Positions 1-7,994 of a DNA stretch of 43,914 bases are shown one piece after another. The notes beneath the pieces were generated by a model. The model saw only the letters and a list, made by a program, of their open reading frames with translations. It searched no databases and was not told the DNA's origin. How positions within the stretch are numbered: the stretch's first letter is position 1; the number at the start of each line of letters is the position of its first letter. The translations under genes were made by a program, and so were the position numbers. The stretch spans positions 1-43,914 of the forward strand of contig JAGWMU010000005.1 of the NCBI GenBank assembly GCA_028873095.1. Reading direction: 5' to 3'. The DNA is from Pseudomonadota bacterium (GTDB lineage: Bacteria; Pseudomonadota; Gammaproteobacteria; Xanthomonadales; Rhodanobacteraceae).

Positions 1-44
1 TCAATTGCCGTACGGCCACCGGGGCCGCCATCTTACCGTGTCGC

Positions 45-932
45 TCAGGACGCGCCGCGATGGCGCGCAAGAGCATGCTGCAAGGGTGAAACGTCGACGC
101 CCGCGGCGACCGTGGCCGTGAATGCCGCCGGGCATCGTCCGGCAATCTCCATCGCCCGATCGCATGATCGCGTTTCCAGAAACACGCAGCCGCCGCTGCC
201 GGAAAGCCGCGCCTGGCCGAAACCGCCCAGCCAGTCCAGCGCCGCCGCCACCCGCGGGTGGCGCGCGCGCACCACCGGCGCGAAGGCGTTTTCCGTGGTT
301 TCGCCCGAAGCAAAGGACGAAATTGTCGCCCGCGGTGCATTTCGTGTCAATTCAGGCGCTTGAAAAAGCGCCGCGGTCGGCACCGGCTCGTGCGGGTCCA
401 CGACCACGTAATGCCGCCGCGGCAGGTCGAGCGGCGTGAGCTTGTCGCCGATACCCTCGGCCCACGCCGAACGCCCGCGCACGAACACCGGCACGTCGGC
501 ACCGAGCTGGCGACCCAGCCCGGCCAGCACTTCCTCGTCCAGATCGAGCTCCCACAGCAGGTTCAACGCCACCAGCACGGTCGCCGCATCGGAGCTGCCG
601 CCGCCCAGGCCGCCACCCATGGGGATGCGCTTATCCACCTCGATATCGACACCGGCGGTCGTGCCGGCGTGCCGTTGCAGCAGTTGCGCCGCGCGCACCG
701 CCAGATCCGCGTCCGCAGCCACTCCCGGCACCTCGCGCAGCCGCCGGACCCGGCCGTCGTCGCGCCGCCGCAGACGGATCTCGTCACCCCAGTCGAGCAA
801 CCGGAACACGGTCTGCAGCTCGTGATAACCATCCGCGCGGCGGCCACGGATGCGCAGGAACAGATTCAGCTTGGCCGGCGCCGGCCAGACCGTCCATTCC
901 CCGCCGGCAGGGGCCGACAGGGGCCGGCTCAT
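45..932 (-). other. IspE module with possible internal start
   Basis: The ATG at 932 (MSRPL...) sits exactly where a stand-alone IspE would begin and also where a GNAT domain normally ends (VFMSRPL). Only weak Shine-Dalgarno character (GCGGGTG) precedes it. Automated pipelines may call this 295-aa segment as ispE by itself. It is listed so that the alternative is not lost; it is not a separate gene if the fusion is real. Confidence 0.5.
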
Positions 933-1430
933 GAACACCCGCAGGTGGTCGGGGAAGCCGTTTTCCCGATCCCGCTGGCGAGCCCACGCGAACGCGGGTT
1001 CGCGCTTGTCGACGATCCGGAAACCATGCCGGGCGTAGAACGGCGCATTCCAGCGCACATCGGCCAGCGTCCCCAGGTCGACCCGCCGGTACCCGGCCGC
1101 GCGGGCCCACTGGCAGGCATGTTCGAGCAAGGCCGCGCCGATGCCGCGCCGGCCGTGTTCGGGCAGCACGTCGATTTCGGCGATGCCGATGACGCCACGA
1201 TCGTCCGATTCGGCATCGAGCCAGACAAAGCCGACCGGCTCGCCCGTCTCGTCCGACGCCACCCAGACCAACCCCCGACTGACCGCCTGCTGCAGCAATT
1301 CGGGCGGGATCGACATGGCCGAATAGCTTGGCCATGCCGGATGGCCGCGGAACAGCTGGACCGCCTTGCGTTCGATTGCGCACAAGGCATCGATCCGGAC
1401 CAAATCCGCACGTTCGATCGAACAAGGCAT
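45..1430 (-). CDS. ispE: GNAT acetyltransferase - IspE (CDP-ME kinase) fusion
   Basis: One uninterrupted frame encodes two enzymes. The N-terminal ~165 residues are a GNAT N-acetyltransferase with the acetyl-CoA loop region EHGRRGIGAALLEHA. The C-terminal ~290 residues are 4-diphosphocytidyl-2-C-methyl-D-erythritol kinase, the GHMP kinase of the MEP isoprenoid pathway. The kinase part shows its opening PAPAKLNLFLRI, the ATP-binding MGGGLGGGSSDA and the closing ARLSGSGG. I chose the ATG at 1430 (461 aa) because GGAG lies 5 nt upstream of it. The ORF track's longer start at 1490 has no such site. An internal ATG at 932 could yield IspE alone (295 aa), but no stop codon separates the two parts. 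The gene is third after the TPR lipoprotein and lolB. lolB-ispE adjacency is common in gammaproteobacteria; the GNAT part is not. The kinase function is near certain. Whether the cell makes a bifunctional protein is open. Confidence 0.9.
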   Translation of the reverse strand: MPCSIERADLVRIDALCAIERKAVQLFRGHPAWPSYSAMSIPPELLQQAVSRGLVWVASDETGEPVGFVWLDAESDDRGVIGIAEIDVLPEHGRRGIGAALLEHACQWARAAGYRRVDLGTLADVRWNAPFYARHGFRIVDKREPAFAWARQRDRENGFPDHLRVFMSRPLSAPAGGEWTVWPAPAKLNLFLRIRGRRADGYHELQTVFRLLDWGDEIRLRRRDDGRVRRLREVPGVAADADLAVRAAQLLQRHAGTTAGVDIEVDKRIPMGGGLGGGSSDAATVLVALNLLWELDLDEEVLAGLGRQLGADVPVFVRGRSAWAEGIGDKLTPLDLPRRHYVVVDPHEPVPTAALFQAPELTRNAPRATISSFASGETTENAFAPVVRARHPRVAAALDWLGGFGQARLSGSGGCVFLETRSCDRAMEIAGRCPAAFTATVAAGVDVSPLQHALARHRGAS

Positions 1431-1519
1431 CGCAACTCCAGGCATCGCCGAGATGGCCGCATCTTTCCAGCCGACCGCAAGAGGCCGCACAGCCTAACCC
1501 ATCCGGCGCGGCGACGGCC

Positions 1520-2125
1520 TCACTGGAAATGCCACGATTCGATCGACAGTCGCACCCGGTACGGCAACTTCCTGGCGAACACCTTTTTCGGCAAGGGCGG
1601 CGCGCGCGCCGTGTCCCACTCGCGATAGTCGACCACCCAGCCATCCTGCTGCAACAGGGAAGGCAGGCGGTTCGTGCCGAAACTCAGCGTGGCCGCACCG
1701 CCGTCGGCACGCAGGCCCAGCACCCAGGCACGCAGGTCGTGCAGCGGCACTTCCCAGCCCAGCGCCTTGCGCATCAGGGCCTCGGCATCCGGACCGCGCA
1801 GCGGGCCCTGCTTCAGGCCTTCCAGCAGGGCGCCGCCCGGGCCGCCGCTGAGGCGGAAACTCATGCCGCTGATCGCCGGCCCGCGCAGCACGAACTGGTA
1901 CTGCTCGCCGTCCTGGGTCCAGCTGAAACTGCCGCTGCCGCCGCTGTGGCCGTCGGAAACCCCCAGCCGTCCCTGCAGGACCCAGTGATCGGCATGGCTC
2001 AGTGCCAGCTCGCGCGCCCGCTGGTCGTGCAGCATGCCGGCATCGCCGGCGAGGCGAACCGCCGGCGCGCAGGCGGCAAGCAGCAGCGGCAGGGCCATGG
2101 CGAGGAGCCGCAGGCATCGTTTCAT
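1520..2125 (-). CDS. lolB: Outer-membrane lipoprotein LolB
   Basis: LolB accepts lipoproteins from the periplasmic carrier LolA and inserts them into the outer membrane. The 201-aa product starts at MKRCLRLLAMALPLLLAAC, a lipoprotein signal with lipobox LAAC and lipidated Cys19. The rest fits the LolB fold: an early WVLQGRLGV strand, SGSFSWTQDG in the middle and a C-terminal LPYRVRLSIESWHF. E. coli LolB has 207 residues. The ORF track extends this frame to 2281, but the extension has no signal peptide. The ATG at 2125 overlaps the stop of the upstream TPR gene by 4 nt (ATGA), implying translational coupling. It lies directly upstream of the GNAT-IspE gene. Confidence 0.93.
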   Translation of the reverse strand: MKRCLRLLAMALPLLLAACAPAVRLAGDAGMLHDQRARELALSHADHWVLQGRLGVSDGHSGGSGSFSWTQDGEQYQFVLRGPAISGMSFRLSGGPGGALLEGLKQGPLRGPDAEALMRKALGWEVPLHDLRAWVLGLRADGGAATLSFGTNRLPSLLQQDGWVVDYREWDTARAPPLPKKVFARKLPYRVRLSIESWHFQ

Positions 2126-3861
2126 CGGTGCAGGCGCTTCAAGGTATCGCGCAGACTGCTGCTGTGCGGATCGATCTTGCGTACCTCGTCGAAGACGCGC
2201 TGCGCTTCCTGCCGATGCCCCTGTTTCCACAGCACCTCGCCCAGATGCACGCCGATGTCGGCATCCTTGCGCGCCAGCCATGCGCCGCGCAAGATCCGTA
2301 CCGCCTGTGCCAGATGGCCCAGGCGGTACTGCAGCCAGCCCCAGGAATCGGCGATCGCCGGGTCATCCGGCTTGGCCGCGCGGGCGGCAGCGATCAGCCG
2401 CTCGGCCTCGGGCAGGTCGCGATCGGCGTCGGCCAGAGTGAAGCCCAGTGCGTTGCTGGCGTCGACGTCGCCCGGCTTGATTTTCAGCAGATGCTCGAAA
2501 TCCTGCACCGCCGGATCGACCTGGCCCGCTTCGGCATAGGCCAGGCCGCGGCCGTACAGCAGGCCCGGATCGTTCGGCATCACCTGCAGCGCCCGGTTGA
2601 ATGCCACGATGGCCTGGGTGTCCTGGTGTTCCTGCAGGTACAGCTCGGCATCGACCTGCCATGCCTGGCGCAGCTGTGCCGGCTGATCGATGTAGTCCAG
2701 TTGCAACTGGCCAAGCAATCGATGTGCGGCGGCCACCTTTCCCTGCGACTGCAGGATTATCGCGCTGCGCAGATCCGCATCGAATGCGTGCCCGTCGTCA
2801 TCGCCCACCTGGCGATACCAGGCCAGCGCCTCGGCCTCGCGATGCTGCATCTCGGCCAGCTGCCCGAGCAGGTAGGCATTCTGCTTTTGCACATCCGGCG
2901 CGGCGTGCTGCAGCTGCCGATACAGCGCCGCCAGCGCCTTGGCGTCCTTCATGTGGGCGGCCAGCGCCGCCCGCAGCGCGTAGGTGTCGGCATTCTGCGC
3001 GCCGTGGCCGAGCAGCCGGGAGGCCGCGGCGTAGTCGCCGGCCTGGCTGAGCAGGCTGGCGTAGGCCAGCCGCAGCGGGATGTTCTGCGGCGCCTTGGCG
3101 ATCGCCTTCTGCAACAGCTTGCGCGCTCCGTCGCGATCACCGTCCCTGAACTTCATCCGCGCCGCCCAGGCGTACGTTTCGGCGGTCTTGAAATGCTGCA
3201 TGGCTGCTTCGGCGATCCGCATCGCATACGCATGCCGGCCGAATTTTTCGCCCAGCTCGCTCATCGCTAGCCACGCCTGGGCATCGTCGGGCAGGCGTTG
3301 CGGCACCGCCAACTGCTCCAGCAGGCGGGCGGCCTGGGCCTGATCGCGGGCACCCAGCAGGACACGGCCGAACTGGCGCCAGGCATCCCCGGTTCCGCTG
3401 CCGGTCAGCAGCAGCAGCTGACGGCGCGCATCATCGGCGTCACCCCGATCGAGCGCCAGCTCGGCACGCGCCTGGGCCATCTGCGCCGGCTTGGCTCCGA
3501 GCGCCTGCCAGCGGCTCAGCGCCCGCCCGGCGGCGGCGCTGTCATGCACGGCAATCGCCAGCCGGGCGGCGCGCTCGGCCACCCGCGGGTCCTCGCTCAG
3601 CACCATGGCGCTGCCATAGAAGCCCGCCGCGGACTTCAGATCGTTGCGCGCGAGCGCCATTTCGCCGGCCAGCAGCTGGGCCAGCAGATCGTGCCGGGCG
3701 TCGGACGTGGCCACCACCAGATGCGACAGCGGCTGCGGCGCGACGGCCGTCGTCGGCGTCTTTCGCAACGACGCGCTGGTGCAGGCACTGGAGACCAGCG
3801 CCAGCACCGACACTGTCGTAAAATGCCGCAGCTTCTTGTACTTGGCCGCGCTGCTCCGCAC
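2122..3861 (-). CDS. TPR-repeat secreted protein or lipoprotein
   Basis: A 579-aa protein built almost wholly of tetratricopeptide-like helical pairs, for example LLYGRGLAYAEAGQVDPAVQDFEHLLKI, followed by further units to the C terminus. The first ~26 residues form a basic stretch, a hydrophobic segment and SSAC, so it is probably exported. The residue at -3 is Ser rather than Leu/Val, so the lipobox is imperfect and lipidation is only likely. The start is GTG at 3861, supported by GGAGA about 8 nt upstream. It is first in an operon with lolB (4-nt overlap) and GNAT-ispE. TPR lipoproteins upstream of lolB are known in this clade. The partner is unknown; a scaffold role in the envelope is inference. 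Confidence 0.85.
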   Translation of the reverse strand: MRSSAAKYKKLRHFTTVSVLALVSSACTSASLRKTPTTAVAPQPLSHLVVATSDARHDLLAQLLAGEMALARNDLKSAAGFYGSAMVLSEDPRVAERAARLAIAVHDSAAAGRALSRWQALGAKPAQMAQARAELALDRGDADDARRQLLLLTGSGTGDAWRQFGRVLLGARDQAQAARLLEQLAVPQRLPDDAQAWLAMSELGEKFGRHAYAMRIAEAAMQHFKTAETYAWAARMKFRDGDRDGARKLLQKAIAKAPQNIPLRLAYASLLSQAGDYAAASRLLGHGAQNADTYALRAALAAHMKDAKALAALYRQLQHAAPDVQKQNAYLLGQLAEMQHREAEALAWYRQVGDDDGHAFDADLRSAIILQSQGKVAAAHRLLGQLQLDYIDQPAQLRQAWQVDAELYLQEHQDTQAIVAFNRALQVMPNDPGLLYGRGLAYAEAGQVDPAVQDFEHLLKIKPGDVDASNALGFTLADADRDLPEAERLIAAARAAKPDDPAIADSWGWLQYRLGHLAQAVRILRGAWLARKDADIGVHLGEVLWKQGHRQEAQRVFDEVRKIDPHSSSLRDTLKRLHR

Positions 3862-3967
3862 ACTATTCTCCAGTCACAATGTTCGTTTCGACCGTGCCTG
3901 CCGCCACACCGGACGTTGCAGCAAGCTTAGCCCATGCCACCGCTACCGCCGTGATATCGCCCACACC

Positions 3968-5257
3968 ATGCCGCTGATCGCCCTCGGACTCAATCACCTC
4001 ACCGCGCCGGTCAGCCTGCGCGAGCAGGTGGCGTTCGATGCCGACACCGCGGGTCCGGCGCTGCTCGAGCTGACCCGCGAGCCGGGCGTGGAGGAGGCGT
4101 TGATCCTCTCCACCTGCAATCGCACGGAATTGTATGTGGGGGTGAGCGCCGGTGCCGAGGGCATTCCACGCGCATGGTTGAGCCGGCATCACCGTCTGAC
4201 CCCCGGCAAGCTGGACGAGTTCCTGTATCAGCATGACGAACAGGATGCCGTGCGCCACATGTTCCGGGTTGCCACCGGGCTGGATTCGATGGTGCTGGGC
4301 GAGCCGCAGATCCTCGGTCAGGTGAAGGATGCCTATCAGCAGGCGCGCGAAGCCCAGGCCTTGCGCGCGCCGATGGATCGCCTGCTGCAGCAGACCTTCT
4401 CGGTCGCCAAGCGCGTGCGCACCGATACGCGCATCGGTGCGCATACGGTATCGATCGCGTTCACCGCCGTGCGGCTGGCCGAACAGGTATTCGCCGACCT
4501 CAAGCAGGCCTGCGTGCTGCTGGTCGGCGCCGGCGACACGATCGAACTGGCCGCACGGCACCTGGCCGACAAGCAGGCCCGCCGCCTGATCGTCGCCAAC
4601 CGCACGCTGGAAACCGCGCAGGAACTGGCCGGCCGCTACGGCGGCTACGCGATCGCGCTGGCCGACCTGCCGCAGCATCTGGCCGAAGCCGACATCGTGG
4701 TCTCCTCCACCGCCGCCCGGCAGCCGGTGCTGACCCGCGCCATGGTCGAACAGGCGATGGCGGCACGCCGCCGCAAACCGATGTTCATGGTCGACATCGC
4801 GGTGCCCCGCGACATCGAAGCGAGCGTGGGCGAACTGCCCGACGTTTATCTGTACGGCATCGACGACCTGCGCCAGGTGATCGACGACAACGTGCGCTCG
4901 CGCGAAGCCGCCGCCCGCGAAGCCGGCGCGATCATCGATCTGCAGGTGGAACGCTACATGGCGTGGCGCTACGCGCTCACCCTGAAGAATCCGGCGCTGG
5001 ACATCCGCCTGCATGCGGAGACCTATCGCGACGAGGTGCTGGAAAAGGCCCGCTCCATGCTCAACCGCGGCAAGTCGCCCGATGAGGCGCTGGCCTTTCT
5101 CGCCAACACCTTGACCAACAAGCTGCTGCACCACCCCAGCGCACGCCTGCGTGCCGCGGCACTGAGCGGCGACCTGGATCTGCTGCACGCCGCCGGCCAG
5201 CTGTATGGGCTGGACGAAGACGAGGCGCCGCCCTCGCGGGACTCCGAGCGGTCGTAG
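3968..5257 (+). CDS. hemA: Glutamyl-tRNA reductase HemA
   Basis: First committed enzyme of C5-pathway tetrapyrrole synthesis: NADPH-dependent reduction of glutamyl-tRNA(Glu) to glutamate-1-semialdehyde. The 429 residues show catalytic Cys50 in STCNRTE, the GLDSMVLGEPQILGQVK signature, a nucleotide-binding VGAGDTIE and the C-terminal dimerisation helices. The ORF track runs back to 3644, but the conserved N terminus MPLIALGLNHLTAPVSLRE fixes the ATG at 3968. The gene diverges from the TPR-lolB-ispE operon across a ~106-bp shared promoter region and precedes prfA, a classic gammaproteobacterial arrangement. Its TAG stop is embedded in the GTAG head of a REP pair. The C-terminal tail is acidic and poorly conserved. 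Confidence 0.96.
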   Translation: MPLIALGLNHLTAPVSLREQVAFDADTAGPALLELTREPGVEEALILSTCNRTELYVGVSAGAEGIPRAWLSRHHRLTPGKLDEFLYQHDEQDAVRHMFRVATGLDSMVLGEPQILGQVKDAYQQAREAQALRAPMDRLLQQTFSVAKRVRTDTRIGAHTVSIAFTAVRLAEQVFADLKQACVLLVGAGDTIELAARHLADKQARRLIVANRTLETAQELAGRYGGYAIALADLPQHLAEADIVVSSTAARQPVLTRAMVEQAMAARRRKPMFMVDIAVPRDIEASVGELPDVYLYGIDDLRQVIDDNVRSREAAAREAGAIIDLQVERYMAWRYALTLKNPALDIRLHAETYRDEVLEKARSMLNRGKSPDEALAFLANTLTNKLLHHPSARLRAAALSGDLDLLHAAGQLYGLDEDEAPPSRDSERS

Positions 5258-5330
5258 CGGCGCCCCCGTGCGCGAATGCTCCCTGCGCAGTTGACGTGGA
5301 AAGCATTCGCGCACAAGGTGCGCTCCTACT
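5255..5330. repeat. GTAG REP pair 1 (head-to-head palindromes)
   Basis: The left arm GTAGCGGCGCCCCCGTGCGC and the inverted right arm (reverse complement GTAGGAGCGCACCTTGTGCG) both run into GCGAATGCT. Each arm can fold on itself, and the two arms can pair with each other around a ~21-nt centre. The hemA stop codon TAG is part of the left GTAG head. The architecture matches RAYT-type REP elements (GTAG plus an imperfect palindrome, as in the SMAG repeats of Stenotrophomonas). It fills the hemA-prfA gap and could act as a transcriptional attenuator or mRNA stabiliser. Confidence 0.8.
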
Positions 5331-5348
5331 CTCACGCCTGCACCTCCA

Positions 5349-6428
5349 ATGACCCCATCGATACGCCGCAAGCTCGAAGCGTTGGCCGAACGCCACCAGG
5401 AAATCGGCCTGCTGCTGTCGCAGCCCGACGCGCTCGCCGACAACGCGCGCTTCCGCGAGCTGTCGCAGGAATACGCCAGGCTCGAACCGGTGACCGCCTC
5501 GCTGCGCGAACACGACCAGGCCGAACACGAACTGGCCCAGACCCGCGCCATGCTGGGCGACCCCGAGCTGCGCGAGATGGCGGCCGACGACGTCCGGCGA
5601 CTGGAACAGCGGCTGCTCGACCTGGACCGCGAACTGCAGCTGCTGCTGTTGCCGACCGATCCGCGCGACGAGGCCAACCTCTACCTCGAAGTGCGCGCCG
5701 GCACCGGCGGTGACGAGGCGGCGATCTTCGCCGGCGACCTGTTCCGCATGTACGTGCGTCATGCCGAGAGCCGCCGCTGGCATGTCGAGGTCCTCAGCGA
5801 ACATGCCGGCGAGCATGGCGGCTACCGGGAAATCGTCGCCCGCGTCGAGGGCAAGGGCGCGTATTCGCAGCTGAAGTTCGAATCCGGCACCCACCGCGTG
5901 CAGCGCGTGCCGGAAACCGAATCGCAGGGACGCATCCACACCTCGGCCGCGACCGTGGCGATCCTGCCCGAACTCGACGAGATCGACGAGATCGAGATCA
6001 ATCCGGCCGACCTGAAGACCGACACCTTCCGCGCCTCCGGCGCCGGCGGCCAGCACGTCAACAAGACCGACTCGGCGATCCGCATCACCCACCTGCCCAC
6101 CGGCACCGTGGTGGAATGCCAGGAGGAACGCAGCCAGCACAAGAACCGCGCCCGCGCGATGAGCCTGCTCAAGGCGCGCCTGCTCGACGCCGAGCGCGGC
6201 AAGCAGAGCGCCGCCCAGGCCGAATCGCGCCGGCTGCAGGTCGGCTCCGGCGACCGCAGCCAGCGCATCCGCACCTACAACTACCCGCAGGGCCGGATCA
6301 CCGACCACCGCATCAACCTCACCCTGTATCGCCTGCCCGAAATCATGCAGGGCAATCTGGACGAATTGATCGACGCGCTGACCCGCGAACACCAGATGGA
6401 CCAATTGAAATCGCTCACCGCCGGCTGA
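5349..6428 (+). CDS. prfA: Peptide chain release factor 1
   Basis: RF1 terminates translation at UAA and UAG. The 359-aa product carries the GGQ peptidyl-tRNA hydrolysis motif at 233-235 ([12 protein letters not shown]) and the codon-recognition PxT tripeptide at 188-190, here PET in [14 protein letters not shown]. Length matches E. coli RF1 (360). It follows hemA in the same direction with a REP pair between them. prmC, which methylates the GGQ glutamine and often lies next to prfA, is not the next gene; ppk2 takes its place. Confidence 0.97.
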   Translation: MTPSIRRKLEALAERHQEIGLLLSQPDALADNARFRELSQEYARLEPVTASLREHDQAEHELAQTRAMLGDPELREMAADDVRRLEQRLLDLDRELQLLLLPTDPRDEANLYLEVRAGTGGDEAAIFAGDLFRMYVRHAESRRWHVEVLSEHAGEHGGYREIVARVEGKGAYSQLKFESGTHRVQRVPETESQGRIHTSAATVAILPELDEIDEIEINPADLKTDTFRASGAGGQHVNKTDSAIRITHLPTGTVVECQEERSQHKNRARAMSLLKARLLDAERGKQSAAQAESRRLQVGSGDRSQRIRTYNYPQGRITDHRINLTLYRLPEIMQGNLDELIDALTREHQMDQLKSLTAG

Positions 6429-6470
6429 TCCCGGCGCCGGCGTACCGGCAACCCACCCCGCGAGGCACGC

Positions 6471-7235
6471 ATGAACGCTCGTTACCGCAAGGCGCTCAAG
6501 GAACTGCAGCTCGAACTGACCCGGCTGCAGCAGACCCTGCACGGCACGGGCAAGCGGCTGGCGGTGATCTTCGAGGGGCGCGATGCGGCCGGCAAGGGCG
6601 GCGTGATCAAGCGCATCACCGAAAGCCTGGATACCCGCGGCTACCGCATCGCCGCGCTGCCCAAGCCCGGCGAGCGCGAGGCCACGCAGTGGTATTTCCA
6701 GCGTTACGTGGCGCACTTGCCGAGCGCCGGCGAATTCGTGCTGTTCGACCGCAGCTGGTACAACCGCGCCGTGGTGGAGCCGGCGATGGGTTTCTGCAGC
6801 CAGGCCGAGTACGCGGCGTTTCTCGAAGCGGTGCCGGCGTTCGAGAAGCTGCTGACCGACGACGGCATCATCCTGCTCAAGTACTGGCTGGCGGTGGATC
6901 AGGCCGCGCAGGAGCAGCGCTTCGCCGAACGCGTCGACAACCCGTTGAAACGCTGGAAAATCTCGCCGGTCGATCTGGCCGCACGGCAGAAATACAGCGA
7001 GATGGGGCGGCTGCGCGACGTGATGATCGAGCGCACGCATACCGAAAAAGCGCCGTGGTTCGTGGTCGATTTCAACGACCAGAAGCGAGGCCAGATCAAC
7101 CTGATCCGGCACCTGCTGCAGCAGTTGCCGCAGCATGACGGGCCGACGCCCAAACTGAAGCTGCCCAGGCTCAAGGGCAAGCCGAAACTGGAACACGTCA
7201 CCGACCGGGCCCGGTGGGTGCCCGATACGTTTTGA
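6471..7235 (+). CDS. ppk2: Polyphosphate kinase 2
   Basis: PPK2-family kinase that transfers phosphate between polyphosphate and nucleotides. The 254-aa single-domain protein has Walker A GRDAAGKGG (36-44), a lid/Walker B region with FDRSWYNR (93-99) and the family block NPLKRWKISPVDL. One domain of this length points to class I or III. Substrate preference (GDP or ADP) cannot be read reliably here. GAGG lies 5 nt before the ATG. It follows prfA by 42 nt and converges on acyP with only 3 nt between the stops, so no separate terminator fits there. Confidence 0.93.
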   Translation: MNARYRKALKELQLELTRLQQTLHGTGKRLAVIFEGRDAAGKGGVIKRITESLDTRGYRIAALPKPGEREATQWYFQRYVAHLPSAGEFVLFDRSWYNRAVVEPAMGFCSQAEYAAFLEAVPAFEKLLTDDGIILLKYWLAVDQAAQEQRFAERVDNPLKRWKISPVDLAARQKYSEMGRLRDVMIERTHTEKAPWFVVDFNDQKRGQINLIRHLLQQLPQHDGPTPKLKLPRLKGKPKLEHVTDRARWVPDTF

Positions 7236-7238
7236 CCC

Positions 7239-7505
7239 TCAGCCGACCTGGAATCCGTGCAGCTCCTGCGCGGGCAGGTCCTGCCGCGTCACCGTTTCGA
7301 CCCGTGCCGCCGGCGGGCCGTGCCGCAGCCAGCGTTCGAGAGCGTCCAGCGCATCGGCGGAGCCGCTGGCCAGCACATCGACGCCGCCATCGGGCAGGTT
7401 CCGCGCATGTCCGGCCAATCCCAGCTCCAGCGCCAGCGCCCGGGTGCTGGCGCGAAAGCACACGCCCTGCACCCTGCCGCCGACGATGAACCTGGCGGTG
7501 GACAC
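7239..7505 (-). CDS. acyP: Acylphosphatase
   Basis: Small 88-aa acylphosphatase that hydrolyses acyl phosphates such as carbamoyl or acetyl phosphate. It shows the active-site loop GRVQGVCFR with catalytic Arg18 and the partner ARNLPDGGVDV with Asn36. The position that is Gly in most homologues (GVGFR) is Cys here. Start is GTG at 7505, directly abutting the stop of the upstream thioredoxin-like gene, so expression probably depends on readthrough or coupling from the YihY-TlpA operon. Confidence 0.92.
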   Translation of the reverse strand: MSTARFIVGGRVQGVCFRASTRALALELGLAGHARNLPDGGVDVLASGSADALDALERWLRHGPPAARVETVTRQDLPAQELHGFQVG

Positions 7506-7994
7506 TTACTTGCCGTCGATCAGCCGGGTCAGATCGGCGATCGTGACCGGTCCCAGGAAGCCCTTGGCCACCTTGCCATCGGGGCCGATCACCCAGGTGG
7601 TGGGCAGCCCACGCGGCACGTCGAAGTCCTTCGCCGGATGGTCCAGCGTGACCTGGGCGACCGGATACACCACCGGATGACGGACAAGGAAGGCCTTGAT
7701 CGCGGCCGGCTTGCTGTCGTCGAACGCCAGCCCGATCGCCGTGACATTGCTGTGGCTGGCGACAAAACGGGAAATATCCGGCATTTCCTTGATGCACGGC
7801 CCGCACCAGGTCGCCCAGTAGTTGACGATCACCCACTTGCCGCGCTGTGCGCCAAGATCGAACGTCTTGCCATCCAGCGTGGTGACATGCAGCGTCGGCC
7901 GCACCGGCATGGCGGCACGTGCCGGCGCGGCGAAAGCCAGCACGGCGGCCAGCGCGATCGCGGATTTGACGACGGCGGATTGCAACACGGTCAT
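7506..7994 (-). CDS. TlpA-family periplasmic thioredoxin-like protein
   Basis: A 162-aa exported thiol-disulfide oxidoreductase. The N-terminal ~28 residues are a Sec signal ending in ARAA. The redox motif is WCGPC (Cys64, Cys67), and the cis-Pro loop is GLPTTWVIG. The short form with no membrane anchor is typical of TlpA/ResA-like proteins that reduce periplasmic disulfides. The start at 7994 overlaps the stop of the YihY gene by 4 nt (ATGA). The ORF track fuses this frame to a long antisense-like extension up to 9293, which is spurious. Its specific client is unknown. Confidence 0.9.
   Translation of the reverse strand: MTVLQSAVVKSAIALAAVLAFAAPARAAMPVRPTLHVTTLDGKTFDLGAQRGKWVIVNYWATWCGPCIKEMPDISRFVASHSNVTAIGLAFDDSKPAAIKAFLVRHPVVYPVAQVTLDHPAKDFDVPRGLPTTWVIGPDGKVAKGFLGPVTIADLTRLIDGK

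Noticed and set aside
1-44. tRNA-Gln often found after ispE
   Set aside because: The 44 bases at the left edge hold no cloverleaf arms. If present, it lies outside the window.
258-1628. 456-aa plus-strand ORF opposite GNAT-ispE and the lolB 3' end
   Set aside because: Antisense to two strongly supported genes, with no domain and with His/Gln/Arg-rich shadow composition.
5061-7196. 711-aa minus-strand ORF opposite prfA and ppk2
   Set aside because: Shadow of two well-supported plus-strand genes. The encoded peptide has repetitive Gln/His/Val composition and no domain.
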